This document shows positions 38,975-54,485 of a stretch of DNA of 64,000 nucleotides, piece by piece (within the stretch, counting starts at the first letter, position 1; every line of letters starts with the position of its first letter). The DNA comes from Diphasiastrum complanatum. Lineage: Eukaryota > Streptophyta > Lycopodiopsida > Lycopodiales > Lycopodiaceae. Made by a program: the position numbers and the translations under genes. Under the pieces are notes generated by a model, which was given only the letters and a program-made list of their open reading frames with translations, did no database searches and was not told the DNA's origin. The stretch lies in assembly GCA_029204225.1 (NCBI GenBank), contig CM055096.1, forward strand, positions 60,056,957-60,120,956, written 5' to 3'.

Positions 38975-41900
38975 TTAATGGTGCGATTTTTGCATGTTAA
39001 TAAGCCTTGCATAAGCGCCATCGATTTTGGAGCTGAGTTCCCGATGACTTCCCTGCTCGATTATTGTTCCCTCATGTACGACCGCAATGACATTGGCATT
39101 GCGGATGGTAGAAAGACGATGAGCAATCATTACTGTGGTTCGTCCTTGCATCAGGTGATCCAAAGCGACTTGAACTAGTTTTTCGGATTCTGCATCTAAA
39201 GCACTGGTGGCTTCATCCAACAAAAGAATGCGGGGATTTTTCAAAACGGCTCGAGCTATGGCAAGACGTTGCTTCTGACCCCCAGAAAGCTGAACTCCCG
39301 TGTCTCCGACAGAGGTTTCATAGCCTTGAGGGAGAGAGCTGATGAACCCGTGGGCGTTAGATATCTTCGCTGCTTCTACGATTTCAGTATCTGTTGCATT
39401 TCTGCTGCCATATAGTATGTTGGCACGTATGGTTGTGGAGAATAGAGCAGGCTCCTGCTGAACAAGGCCAATGTGTTCTCTTAGAGATCTTAGATGCAAC
39501 TTTTTTACATTTTTCCCATCGATTAGCACTGTACCTGCAACTGGATCGTAGAACCTCTCAATTAACGAGATGATGGAGCTTTTTCCTGAGCCGCTGGCCC
39601 CGACTAATGCGAGGCTATGTCCTGGATTTATTTTTAGATTCAGATCCTCAAATACTTTCACGTGTGGTCGTGAAGGATAACAGAATTCTACATGCTTGAA
39701 TTCGATGTGTCCCTTAAGGCGATGAACTCTTTCGGACTGAGAATCGTCAGGTTCGATTTTTGTTTTGCGATCAATTATCTGGAATACAGATTGCAGAGCT
39801 TGACCAGCCTTCGCTAGATCCGGCGTTAATGAAATAGTTTGAGCAACGCCATAAGCTGAAAGCATAACCACCATGAATGCCAGAATCACACGATCAAATT
39901 CGGCATGACCTCTTCTTACCAACAGCGAGCCAAACCAAAGGCACAGAGCGTGCGTTGCGTACATTGCGAACTGCGATGTTCCAAAGCCAGAGCCCGCCAC
40001 TTGGCCGCGTAAGAGACTTCTTCTCTGAACAATCTCTAGCTGCTTATTAAAAAGAAAAAGAATCTTTTCCTGGGCATTGAAGGCTAGAACTGTCCTGATA
40101 TTACTCATTGCCTCTCCAGCCACCACAGTCGCTTTCGCATGAGCTTTTGCTACATCTCCCGCAAATCCATTCAGAAAGAGCATCTGCAATCAAAGAGTCA
40201 TTGCACATGGGAAGAGCCTGAAACATGGGTCTTTCTATAGCTTCAATGACGTCAGAAAGTTGTTCCATACAGTATAATAGCTCACAGTCTCATTATTTGC
40301 CTTCATGTTGCTTAACGGGGGAAATTTTGTACCTGCGCTAGAGCTCCGATCACTAGGAAGGGGAATGTGGCGAGCACCAGAAGTGCAATTTGCCATTGCA
40401 CAATAAATGATATGATACACGCTGTCATCAGCATCGAGAAGTTTTGAATGATGATGGAGATACGGTCAACAATAGCAGCCTTCACGTTTGTAGCATCAGA
40501 GGATAAACGAGATGCTAGGTGACTGCTATGGTTTTCATCCAAATCAAACCAGCTTACTTCATTCCGCAGTATTGCTGAAAAGAAAAGGTACAAGTTAGTG
40601 GGATATTGCTCTGATAGGCCAGTCAAGGCGTGCATATTTTGTAGGGCAACGGTGTCAAACAGGAATTCGTTACACGCACCTGAAAGCATCATCTCGCGGA
40701 CTCGTTGGGTCAAGTTTTCCCCCATTACACCAAAGTAGTAGTGCTGAAGAGCGTGGAAAACAATTGAGCATACACCTATTGCAGCAAAAATGACGGAGAA
40801 AAATGTCATCTGTCTCTGGAGATGAGCACCACTGCTGGAATAAAAGACTTTGAGTAAGCGGCTAAACAATATAGCGTACACGGGATCTTGAAATCCACAC
40901 AGCATTGATCCTAGAGCGCCTAGCAAAGCATATGGCCAGTCTGGTTTAGTCAATTTCATTATTCTCCAGACAGAGACTTCTGGAGCTTTCTCGTTTTCAT
41001 CTTCAATCGAGAGCCTCCCTGATAATTGCGCAACCTTCCCTTCTTTCCTTGGACTTCGATAAGGACTCATCCTCCCTAAAGAACCAGAATATTCAGGGCT
41101 CGACATCCTGTCGCGGCAAGAAAACGAATTGAGGTTTATATCTGGCAACTTTAGCTCACAAAGATCTCCACAGTATGTATACGACTCTTATTAACTAATC
41201 CACGACAACTGTCAGACATCATGCAAGAAGCAAAAAAAACTGTGAGATACTTCCAGCCTATTTTATGCGGCAAAATTATTTTATCTACCTGGAGTCTCGG
41301 TTAGCAATTGTGCTCTCATTATTGGCCGTTTCCTGTAGCCGAACCAGAGTAGAATAGGCTCCAGTTTCCCGTTTGGATATCAATGTTTCATGATCTCCTA
41401 CTTCAATAATCTTTCCCTGCTGCAAAACTGCTATGGTGTCAACATTTCGAACGGTGGAAAGGCGATGCGCAACCACAACAGTCGTCCGTCCTACCATGAC
41501 ACGGTTGAGTGCTTGTTGCACCACGTACTCTGAATTCGCGTCCAATGCACTTGTCGCTTCGTCAAGTAGCAAAACTTTTGGGCTTTTGAGCATAGCTCTT
41601 GCAATTGCGATCCTCTGTTTCTGACCTCCTGAAAGCTGTATTCCTCTCTGACCTACCTGCCCTTCAAACGAACAGCCTGTAAGAAACTATAGTCTATTCT
41701 CGCTCGGTGTAAACATGATGTTTCTGTTTTGCAGCAGTAGTGCTTGAAATATTCCAAACTTCGCCATAGCCTACCTCAAAAGTTATGCAAAAGATTAAGG
41801 ATTGCGGAAAATTGCATAAGGTATGTGCAATCTTAAGAATTCATACACGAGATACTTCTCCTTGTATGAAGTCTAAAGTCTAAACTGGGTGGTCAGAATA

Positions 41901-44900
41901 ACCTGCCATAGGGAATGTCACACATCTGTTGTATGAAAAACCATAGCATTTTAATTTGAAATCAGGTAGCATCTGTTGTGAAAGAGTTGTAAAAGAGGGC
42001 GATTTCACGGTTGTAATTTCACATTGATTCATTCTTGATACTGTTGGATTTTGATGATGAGAATTTTAGTATATCAATTGGTAGTGATTTAAAAGTAACA
42101 TGCTTTTTCAGATCATTATTTTAAGGATCCAATGCATGGATTTTTTTAGTTTTATTTATCAGTTGTTGAACATGTTTCCATTTTAGAAAATAGTTCAATT
42201 GTATGAGATACTCTTTACAGGTGTAGTGAAATTTTATCATTCTAGAAATACCTTATTCTCTCCAACTTCAATGGAAGTAATTATAGATATCTCAGCTATC
42301 ATCACTAGTATCAACAATGAATAGTCAACTATGCAGAAAAGTTTATTGTGCCAAATTCATGATTTAATGTATTCCATAAGGCAAATTTCTGGGATGTTGT
42401 TTCAAATCTTTTTGCCAAATAAAAAGGATCATAAGGTAAGGCTATTTTTTATACGGTGGAAGATAGACAATTTTTCTCCCTACATATGAAATATGTGGCC
42501 TATATTGTGAATGGAATCAATTTGGGAGCGTGGATTAGATGGATACTCTAATAATTCTAAAGATGTGCAATTCAATGCTTAATTTTGTAAATTATACATG
42601 GCTAATGAATATGCTAGAACTCCATTATCCACTCCACCTTCCTTTCTAAATGGATATTGTGGTTGCTAGGCTTCATGTGGCCTATCCACATCATGAGCCA
42701 TGATGGTTTTACTCTTATTCCTTGAATTGAATACAATGTGCTCTCTTTTACTTTTGTTGTGCCATCAATATGAATGTTCTTGTACTCTTACATACCTTAG
42801 CAGTATTGTTTGATTTCGCTAAGATTTTGGGATATGAAAATGACAAGAACTGGAATCAATATACAAAATTTCTCTTTGTAGTAGACATATGTAGAGTGTG
42901 GGAATGAGTTCTCCAAATCCCTACAATCCACCAAATATCATTTAACTAGTAAGAACCAATCAAAATGATCAAAATGAGATCCTTGCTTTGTAAGAAAGAC
43001 ATGTTTGAGTCAGTGAACTTGTAGATAGGAGAATACAATCTATTAGGACCTCAACAATGAGTGTTTCACCATCTCATTTCGTTATCCTTCCCCTCATTGC
43101 TCAACTTAATTTCCAGAAACCTTTGGTCTACTTCGGCCATTTTTGCATCTTGTATAGTGTTGTACTCTTTGCCAAAAAGAAATATTCTTCTCTTCCTAGT
43201 TGGAAAAAAATAAAGAGATTTCCTAGTTTTACTTTTAAGTATTTGGGCCTTTTACAGACTATCCAATGGAATATATCCATCCCTTTTTTTATCGTCTATC
43301 AATAGTGCATCCAAAGGGCTAACATTGACATTTTTTTCTCTTTGATGATTGCATCATTCACAGTGTTCAAAATATGGCTTAGAACTCTTTCAGAAGTGTC
43401 CCTCCTATCATCATGAGTAGGAAAACAAAAATTCCCCCGTGGTTAATTTTCACATGCAGACTTCTATGAATCGTATTCAGCACTTGGGTCGTGTTCTTTT
43501 TTATTCACATGACAATTACAAAACATAATAGGCATTATGAAATAGAATAAGATTATCTTTAAGTGGCACCCTCTGCCAGGCACTTTTCTCGAGAGCTTAA
43601 ATTCACTTGATGTGACGTGTGGACTAACCTGAGTATCATATCCATTAGGAAGCTGAGTGATGAAGCCATGGCAATTTGCAGCTATACATGCTTCTTCCAC
43701 TTCCTGCATGCGTGCATCTTGCTTCCCATACAGCAGATTATCTACTATGCTAGTAGCAAATAATGCTGGTTCTTGACTGACTAAGCCGAGCTGATCCCTC
43801 AGCCACTTCACCTGCAAGAGGTTGAGGTTGTTTCCGTCCAGTTTCACTTCACCTGCATTGAAAATTAACATCCGACGATCTTGTCAGAATTTGAATGCTT
43901 CAAGTAACAAAGTGAAGATCTTGTAACTGAAAAACAACTAAAGACTGAAGCTTTTTGACATGTAGATCGAGGTTGCAGAAAACCTTTGATAGGATCATAA
44001 AAGCGCATTATAAGAGAAATCACAGTGCTTTTTCCTGAGCCACTGCTTCCCACAATGGCAACTGTTTTTGCTGCTGGAATCCTCAAAGAAAAGTCTGTGA
44101 AAATTGGCACATTTGGTCGCGATGGGTAGCTGAAACTGACACTGCAAAACTCAACTTCTCCTTGAACATTATCGATCTGCAAGCCATTCGATTCCCTCTT
44201 GTTTGTAGGCAGCTGCTTATGTATCATTTCTATGATTTTGTATCCGGCAGCCCTTGCTTTTGCAAATGTTGAAAGAGTTGGAAATGCGTGTCCAACAGCC
44301 CTGATCAACAGGACGATCTGGCATTAGACAAGCTATCAATTAATTTAGCTTTTCTTGTCGTGCTTAAGATCAGCAGAAGCACAAAGTGAAGAGCAAATCC
44401 CCATTCACCTAGTCCCCACTACTAGGTTAAGTATAGTGGTTAAAGCTTTTCCACCATCTGTATGGCCATGCCTGACAAGATATCCCGCTGTGAGAAGTAA
44501 CACGGCCCACGCAAAGAACATAAGCCCATATGTTGCGCCCATGGTCAATCCTTTACTGAAACCAGCTTTGTAGAGCACTTTCAGAGCTGCTTGTAAAGCT
44601 GAAGAGTAGGAACGAAGCACTTCTGTCTCACCCACAAAGGAGTAAACAGTCCGGATATGAGAAAACGCCTGTTTAGATCACACAATCGATAAATTGAGTC
44701 ACAACAATTTTGTCATTAATGTGCAGCTAGTAGTACCTCTCTTCTGTTTATGTTGATATTTAGTACGAAACTTCTGGTATATGTTTAATTTAGAAGGCGT
44801 ATAAAGAGAATACTTGTTCTGCAATTGTTCCAGCCTTAGAATATGCTTCTCGGCTCTTTGAAGTTGATCGGGACATGCCATGAACAAAAAGCACTCCTCC

Positions 44901-46130
44901 GAGAGCTATGATGGGAGCGATGGGTATCATTACGGCCGCCAATTGCCAAACGGTGGTGAAACTGAGGATAAAACCCACTGAGAACATACTCATGTAGTGT
45001 ATAAAGTTTCCCATCTGCAACATCACGTCATCATCGGCAGCAGATTGCAATTTTAGTTACGTTGCTTCCAGCATCACCACATCAGCTTTCAGCCGTTGAG
45101 GATTTACATATGGAAAATCAGTCAACTCAAGCGTTCAAAGGCTAGATCACATGAATTGTTCTCTTCACGATCACTGTATTTCACACTTAATTTGTGTCTA
45201 TTATAATTATACCAGGCACTCAGTATAAGACGTAGGCCAACCTTTTCTCCTATGGCATCTTGGAATAAGAGAGTGTCACTAGAAAGTTTTTGGATTATAT
45301 CTCCAGTTTGTGCGTCTGTGTCATAGAATCCAACATCTTGCCGAAGCATTGCCTCAAGATATCTAATTCTTAGCTTCTCAGACTGCCGTTCGCTTGTGTA
45401 CATCCAGCATGCTATTTCTGCAACAGCCAGATCCACATCCTAATGCTACTATTATCGTGATTGAACCGTAAAGTGTTGCGTTTTGAACTGAAAACTTAAT
45501 GGGTCTCTTACCTGTCCATGAAGCAACGAAACTGACAACTCCCAAGAACACAAAATACAAAGCATACTGCAAAAGAGCAATGAATTTCTGTGATCATCAT
45601 AAGCTTTGTGATTGTGGTAAAGAATATTCAATTGCAGATTGCGCAGCATTCATCTCCTCATCAGAAAAGTTCACGAAATGGTAGATCACATCAGCTTCGC
45701 TATGATTCAGCACGGAGAAAGAAATGTATACCTTTGAGACTATATGATACATTTGATCACGGTTCTGCTGATGACCGCCAAAACCATTTAAAAGTTTTCC
45801 AAAGAAAAAGAAATATACAGGAAGTTCAGCTCCATGCACGATCGCGCCAATTGACCCAAAAAACATCAGCAGATAGTCTTTTCCATCAGCAAAATAGAAG
45901 AGCTTATGAAAAGGTAAAGACGCAAATACTTGGTTTCGGGGATATTTTTTTATATCTTCCTCTAGACTTTCCTTTTCTAACTCATCTTCCTCGAATTGCA
46001 TTAATCCTGTCATCTCTAAGGTATGAGAAAGCTCAGATTTCTTCTTGGATTCCCGTGCCCACAGAGCAGCTAAGCTGTTCTCTTTCAATGTCTTCATTTC
46101 TGCACCGTTTTGAAGATCAATATTTTCCAT
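38975..46130 (-). CDS. ABCB: ABCB-type (P-glycoprotein/MDR) full transporter, 11 exons
   Basis: Exons in transcript order: 46130-45732, 45566-45512, 45417-45242, 45014-44814, 44668-44409, 44300-43984, 43852-43629, 41656-41289, 41107-40680, 40574-40333, 40183-38975. All introns are GT-AG and phases agree, giving 1292 residues, normal for the family. Architecture is TMD1-NBD1-TMD2-NBD2. NBD1: Walker [10 protein letters not shown] (about 446-454), Q-loop [10 protein letters not shown], signature LSGGQ (about 552), Walker [14 protein letters not shown]-loop AHRLST. NBD2: GASGSGKSS (about 1086), [15 protein letters not shown] (about 1190), [18 protein letters not shown]. All catalytic residues are present, so it should pump substrates across a membrane using ATP. 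It resembles plant ABCB1/ABCB19 and ABCB2-like proteins, some of which export auxin; substrate and orthology are inferred only loosely. Start: the first in-frame ATG, followed by a normal polar N-terminus and then [12 protein letters not shown]. Confidence 0.95.
41657..43628 (-). other. large intron 7 of the ABCB gene
   Basis: 1972 bp, while the other nine introns are about 95-230 bp. It is AT-rich and no domain is recognisable; the 82-codon + strand frame at 43057-43305 has no family motif. An old insertion is possible, but no element ends were seen. Confidence 0.8.
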
Positions 46131-47362
<1,232 letters not shown>

Positions 47363-47435
47363 CCCGTTATTTCGAAACGCGCGCGCTCCCTCCTTGTCCT
47401 GGGCCATCCTACATGCAAATGATAGGAGAGATATA

Positions 47436-47457
47436 CCCCCCCCCCCCCCCCCCCCCC
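47436..47457. repeat. poly-C tract
   Basis: 22 consecutive C residues, 75 bp after the TG/AG microsatellite. The length may be affected by sequencing or assembly. Confidence 0.9.
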
Positions 47458-50400
47458 GGCTCCCCTTATTCTCTATCTAGGCACGCTACTTGATATGTCA
47501 TTACTTTTTGTGAAAATAATTAATTATAAAGATTTTAGTCGGGGTAGTTGGGAAATTGACATCTATGGGAAATATTCGACCAAATGCATCATTGCTTTCA
47601 TGACTTCGAATGGTTTTGTTGTTTGCCATAACCATTGACCTCTCGATGAACACCACATTATTAATCATTCGTAATGCTAGTGCGTATAAGCTTGAATTTT
47701 GGAGCAACTTCAAACACAAAATTTTCATGTGCTTCCCAACAATTTACACATTCCACCAAAACTCTTATGTGGATATCCAATGAAAGATTGACACCTAAGC
47801 AGTTAGCATTATGGCAAAATTTTCATGTGGATGGACAATGACTGGCTGCCACATTCACACATGCATAGGTGGAGTATGCATGTGCTATGTGACAACCACT
47901 TACTGGCTATCCATATGCAAACTTTGCTGGCATAGAAAAATTAGTTATCATTGAAAGAAAAAACTTGCACATAGGCATAGGCTTATTCCCCTTGGACGTT
48001 CCACCTTGCTTAGGATGACACCCTCTAGGCATGCCTCTCCCCTTCCAAAAATGAAAAGAATTTAGCTTTTTACATCAGATTAAATAAGATATTGATATGT
48101 CAAGTTGAAGGTTGAAAAGGAAATTTAATATTAGACATGTCAAAAAATGGGAGGAAAATATCCTTTTGTTTGGAAAAAGAGTTTGAAAATCAACCTACTT
48201 TTATTTTTGTGAAGAGTGGTTGATTTCTTTTCAGCTTGGTTGGATATTTCCTTTTTCAACCTCAAGTAAGATCCAGACACTTTGAAAGTAGCCGTTGGTT
48301 TAATTTTCAATCAAGTTTGAAAGCGGATTTGCAATTTGTGGAATGGAATCTAACTGATATAATTTTAACCCTTTACAATTTGAACCTATAAACATAAGCA
48401 AAATATAGTAGAAATATACCAATGCAAATAAAGCCTCTTTTTAAAAAAAAACATAAAATATTTGAAGTATCGTACGTGAGATATCTAAACTATCATAGCG
48501 AGTTTTGTCCTTGTTGAAATTGGTATATAGAACAAATTTGGCAAATTTATTTGTATGTTGTAATTTTCCTATATCAAAAGTCAAACATCAAAATGAAGGT
48601 GAATAATTCTACAAAAATATTATCTATATCAGATTTCAACAATATTGGTATTGACATTTTAGGTACCAATTGACGATTCTGAGCATAAAAAGTGAAAAAT
48701 ATAGCTAAAAAATGAAATTTAGCCCAAATAAAAAATCCAAAATTTTGAAAAACTACATAAAGCATTAGGAAATGGAAATTTTAGTGAAATGTTAGCCTAT
48801 TAAAATGATCTTAATATTGTGGCATGGTCTTTAGATCTATCATAAATAAGCAATCATTAAACTCAGCGGAAAGGTCTTAAAAAGGCCATTTTCAAGAGCA
48901 TAAAAAATTGGCAAAGCATTTTGCTTTGTGGCTGAAATTTCTTTTATGGCCCACACTCTTTGGGTTTTTAAACTCATCCAACTTCTTTACATACTTTCTA
49001 CTAGAATGTGCTTTCATTTTTTTATGGACTTAAATATTAATCTGCTAAATTCAATGGTATATATTTGTTTTGTAGTCTCATGAATCTAGAAAACAACAAA
49101 TGCTCATTGTAATGGTAATTTCCTAAGGAATGCTAATCTTTGCATAATTTGATGCATTTTAGACATGAATAATAAAATGTTGGAGCAATACTTTAGATTT
49201 GCCATAACCATCTTTCTTTTTACATCATAAAATATCACTCAATTACAAAGAAAACATACATCATCTCAAGGCCAAAAAAAACTTCTAGAAAAGTTTGTTT
49301 CAAGCTAAAATAGTTATTGGGGACATACCCAATAACTATCTTGTAAATATAACCTAAAACATTTAAGGGGCATCCAAGCACTTGCATGACATAAGATAAT
49401 ATTAAGTTGTGCAATCTTGTAATTTAAGCCTCATTTAAGAGGTAGAATAAAACTAGCCGTAACTTACAGCATATCTTCATAGTGTCATGGGTAATTGAGA
49501 CAACTTTGATTTTCTATATAACACATGCCATCACCAAAAACTAGCCATATTTGCGATAGTGTTGCAAGCCTATAGATAGGCCACAAGCTATCCAAATTAG
49601 AAAATACATCACTCAAAAGAATTGCATTCGTCTAGATGATAGGAAACTTAACTAAAGAGCATGCCATATTTGAAGCGATATAGCATGATTGTACCTGAAC
49701 AAAAGGTGTGAGGTGCTTTATTCTTCCAAATTGCATAGAGGACAAAGGATATCTTATGGATAAGGCCATTTAGACTTCATATCCAGTGAGGTTATGACAA
49801 TCCTATAGGTATTTTTTTGAGTTTTTAAATAGGGGTGGATTTGATAAGCTCAAATATTTGATTAAGGGAGAAGGTTTACTAAGCCATGGTCCGATGTTGT
49901 TAAACATTTGGGGCAAGTTGACAAGAGGATGTAGAAAAAACATAGAGTAAAAAATAGTAGATCAGAGTTGTGCATTTCCTTCATGTATTATGCTCTCTCT
50001 TTAGATCAATATTTAAATATACTTAATACATCAAGTTACATTTATCCTTGGACAATTATGTTGCTTGCATCATTCATTTCTATGAATCTTAGTGACATTT
50101 CTATTGTCGATTATATGCATGCACTCTATTGTAATCTGATTTACATTTTCATAATGTTCTCTATCATCTTTATTAAGCTAATTTCCTATCAGTAAATCTT
50201 GGATTGATAATCTTCTACACATTATTGATGAGCAAGTCATTTAATCCTTTCATTCTCAGTTTGTTGATTCATTCCCACATATTTCCAACAAAAAATACAT
50301 TAGAACACATGTCGTATCAACAATAGAAAATTATGAAACATCTCGAATTTTGAGAAGCAAAGTTCGATGGAGTCAATTTTTCACTAGCCTCCAATAGGTA

Positions 50401-50803
50401 TGCTCCTATTGATGCCATGATGTGGAAGTGGTGAACACAAAGTTAACATGTGTAAAATGACTCTAAGAATGACTTTGTGACCTCCAAACAACTAGATTTG
50501 AACAAGATTCAAAATAGTAGCAAGATCTACCAAGGTCTACATCACAAACACATGAAACTAGACCCAATCACCCCTATTGGACTCACTCTTGATCCAAGGA
50601 CTCTAATCTTTAAATTTGGATTGAATGTGAATTGGTTTGACATCAAACTATTTCCTAGATTTTTACCAAACTTGACTAGCTTGAGAGAAACACACAATTT
50701 TGATCAAAACTCTTAAGATCCAAATGAATGGATGGTACTAATCTAAAATCCACCAGGTAGGCACCTCTACCTAATCTCAAAGATAAGATAAAAACTCCAA
50801 AAA
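47458..50803. other. AT-rich intergenic DNA, no gene seen
   Basis: Over 3.3 kb without a convincing coding region, RNA gene or element end. The frames (up to 79 codons) have no motifs. Ancient transposon debris is likely but not identifiable by eye. Confidence 0.5.
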
Positions 50804-51070
50804 TGTGAATAATTTCAAATCATTAAGATCCAAAATGTGTCCCTTAATCTTTGGTTAGAAAGTCAACACAAGATACAACTTTGCCAATGTAGAATAATCA
50901 GCATCTACTCAATGAAAGAGATGCAAACTCAATAAGAACTTGATCAAACATCAAATATATGATAAAATGAAGTTTCTATCTGTACAATAGCAGTACCCTA
51001 CTATACTTCCCACGTGTGGATCCAAATTTAGCAAAATATGAGCATTCTACACACAAGATTGCAAGATATC
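50804..51070 (-). repeat. B2 3' LTR (left), truncated
   Basis: It matches the first 270 bp of the right LTR at 53920 and contains TTCCCACGTGTGGA (51007-51020). It ends at a junction with internal sequence within TTGCAAGA, a stretch that both parent sequences share in B1 (23946 and 25021 regions), so the deletion probably used this microhomology. Confidence 0.8.
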
Positions 51071-52150
51071 AATGTAGCTAGTTTTACCATATCTTGACAA
51101 TTTGCACACATCCACATGAAATAGCTCAAACATGAGATAGAAGAAGTAAAGTAAAGTTGAACAACACTTGCTTGCTGCTCCTTTAAACTTACTTGAGTAT
51201 GAAGACTCCTGCAAAAACAGATCCAAAACATATTTGCCAAATGACCCTCCTTTGATGCTCTTGACTAGCTTCAAATTACCACATTTCCTTTTGTGTTGTT
51301 GAAGCCCTTTAAGATCAACCTCTTGATCTTCCACTTGGCCATCAAAGACATTGACTAAGACCTATTTTTCAGATCCATTTCTTGCATCCATTTCATGAAA
51401 ACCATGAGAACCACTATCCACTTACATAGCATCATCTATTTTCTAGATCCATTTCTTGCATCCATTTCATGAAAACCATGAGAACCACTATCCACAAGAA
51501 GATTCTCCAAAACGTGTGAGTAAAGCAAAGTGTGTCACTTCCACTTGCTTACCTTTCTCTTGAGCATCAAAGATATGAATATCTTCAAACTTGAACCTCT
51601 AGAAATACTTCCTCTCAAACATATGATCTAGATCCAACAAGATCTCATCAATGCTTGATCTCAAACTTCCAAAAAGGTTACTAAAAACAATGCCACCATC
51701 ATAAATCAAAAGATAGATTCCAAACTTTCCATCCAACATGAAGTAGAGTAGGTGAAGATGAGTATCAAACCTAATAAATCCAGTCTGAGTCCATAACAAA
51801 CCTCAATAAGCTCACCAATGAGATCTCCCTTGCCTTGAAGAAATTGCCTTTTGATTTGCTCCATGTACTCTTCTCCAACCAACCTTTTTCCATCTTGATC
51901 ATGAGTGATCAATTCATAATCATAGAATCCTTTGAGTTATCCTCACTATCATTCACAATGACATCATTCAAACTACATCCTACTTTGTACTCTTCACATA
52001 CTTCTCTTCTTCTTGACTTGTGATTATCTCCCTCACCAAGTCTCATGATAGAACCATTTGATCTACTCTCTTTATGAAGACATGTGACTTCACTTGCTGC
52101 AAAAATGACTTTCTTAGACTCATCACAAAAAAGATGTAGAAGAAATGGAA
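51071..52150 (-). pseudogene. B2 passenger coding region, same unknown sequence as in B1
   Basis: Pieces at 51334-51047, 51799-51599, 51912-51706 and 52166-51909 match the B1 passenger region closely and in the same order. Shared strings include ITHDQDGKRL, FLQGK, DLIGELIEVCYGL, GFIRFDTHLH, YFMLDGKFGIYLLIYDG, SSIDEILLDLD and FCDESKKVIFAAS. About a hundred residues present in B1 (after NDVIVNDSE) are deleted here, and several stops and shifts are present. The high protein-level match in two separately decaying copies suggests the region belonged to the family's founder. Confidence 0.7.
51371..51495. repeat. tandem duplication, period about 74 bp
   Basis: A segment of about 51 bp beginning AGATCCATTTCTTGCATCC occurs at 51371-51421 and again, identical by eye, at 51445-51495. 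It lies in the B2 passenger region and is absent from B1. Confidence 0.85.
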
Positions 52151-53320
52151 CAAGCATCACCACCAAACTTTACCATGTATCATTTCTCTATCATTTGACC
52201 AACACTTAACGAATTCTTTGAAAGTGATTGAATGTAAAGAATACCATCAAGTCTTGCTTTCCTATTAGTAGAAAGACAAATAGGAATCGAACCAATACCT
52301 TCAATCACACACTTACCACCATTGGCCATGTGTATCACTTTCGTGGCTCCATCATAAGTGACCAAAGAAATAAAGAACTCCTTGTGACTAGTCATGTGTG
52401 AACTAGCTCCATTATCAATCCACCATGAATCTTTGTCACCTTCACTTGATATTGGACTTGAAGAACACATTAAAAGAGAATCACAACCACCTAGATCCTC
52501 ATCATTAGTAGTAAAGTTGCTTTGCTTGCTACCTTCATCTCTTTGCTTTTTCAAACATTCATTAGCAAAATGCCTTTTGATTCCACAATAGAAGCATTTT
52601 AACTTTGACCTATCATTCTTATTACTAACAAAAGAGGAAGGCTCACCTTGATCTTGACCCTTTGACCACTTGCCTTTGTCTTTGCCCTTAAACTTGCCTT
52701 TGATGAACATAGCCTCCTCTTCATATTGAGATGTTGATGCAGATCCATAGAGCCTAAACTCCTCATTCACCAAAATCTCTTGCAAATCCACAATGCTTGG
52801 CAAAGTCTTTTGAATAGAAAAGCTTTGAACAAGATTAGCATGATCATCCAACAAGCCATTAAGTATAACTTGAACAAGTTCTACCTCCTTAATGCTCTCA
52901 TCTATACATGCTAACTCATCATTGAATGCTTTAACTCTCAATACAAATGCATGAGTACTCTCTTCTTTCTTTTGCAAACTTTGAAAGATTTGTCATATTA
53001 GAGTCAACACTCTAGATGTAGACTTGGATTCATAAAGCTTCTTCAAAGGTTCCCAAGCCTCTCGAGATGAATTGCTCTTACCAACTTCCTTGTAAAATTC
53101 ATTGGTAATATTCATCTTAATCATGTGTAGAGCTCTTTTAGCTCTCTTGTCATAGCTCACTTGATATTGAGGTGCTTGAGGCCTCTCCTCCACACTTGCA
53201 ACAATCTCCATCAACTCATTCATCTCCAATCAAGACTCCATCCTCACCTTCCAAGTAGATTAGTTGATTGAGGGAAGCCTATCGTTGCTCTCCAACATAA
53301 GCCTCCACTTGTAGCCATGT
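52151..53320 (-). pseudogene. B2 gag and protease
   Basis: Two frames (53229-52993 and 52977-52180) follow the family A gag/protease: A-L-H-M-I-K-M-N-I-T-N-E, L-N-G-L-L-D-D-H-A-N-L-V-Q-S-F, the knuckle CFYCGIKRHFANEC (Gly replaced by Arg), and the protease block WWIDNGASSHMT, where Ser-Gly is replaced by Asn-Gly. A stop near 52990 splits the gag. It runs into the passenger region without pre-integrase or integrase. Confidence 0.85.
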
Positions 53321-53907
53321 TGAAGTGACCTGATCTTCTCCTTTCAACCTGTTCCAATGCTCAAAGCACTCTTTTGAATGACAACAAATGTATTCAAAAA
53401 GAAATCACAAATGTATGGAGACTCTCAATTCTTTTCTAGCACTATTACTAGCAAATCAATACACAGAATGAAGAATTCTTGATCAACCTATGATCTACCA
53501 ACAATCTAATGAATATTTCCACTTTCTAAGATTGAAACACACTCTCTTTAAGTCAAACAATTTCAAAAAATAGAGATCCAATCAAAATTAGGGTTTTGAC
53601 AAACTCACAAAAAATTGAATCTTCCAAATTCTACATGCAATTGCAAAAATCTTGATATAGAATCTTGTAGCCTCTAATGAGACCTTCCTAATGCATAAAA
53701 AATAAATCAGATCCAATAAGCCACGTGTGAAACTAAAATTCCTCAAGTTCAAAAACCTAAATTGACTTTTTACCTACAAAAGATCCAATCTACATATGCA
53801 AAGAACTCAATTTTTGAGTAGAAATCAATCTGGCATGCTCTAGCATTGGTATCTCCTCCAAATCTTTGATAACTGTGGTTGATCCTTTCATAACCTAAAA
53901 CACAAGA

Positions 53908-53919
53908 TCTCCGATACCA
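53908..53919 (-). other. B2 primer-binding site, mutated
   Basis: The minus strand reads TGGTATCGGAGA next to the LTR, the initiator-Met PBS with two changes. The leader 53321-53907 is non-coding and resembles that of B1. Confidence 0.75.

Positions 53920-54485
<566 letters not shown>

Noticed and set aside
43057-43305. 82-codon + strand frame inside ABCB intron 7
   Set aside because: It shows no motif and no sign of a start context; AT-rich chance frame.
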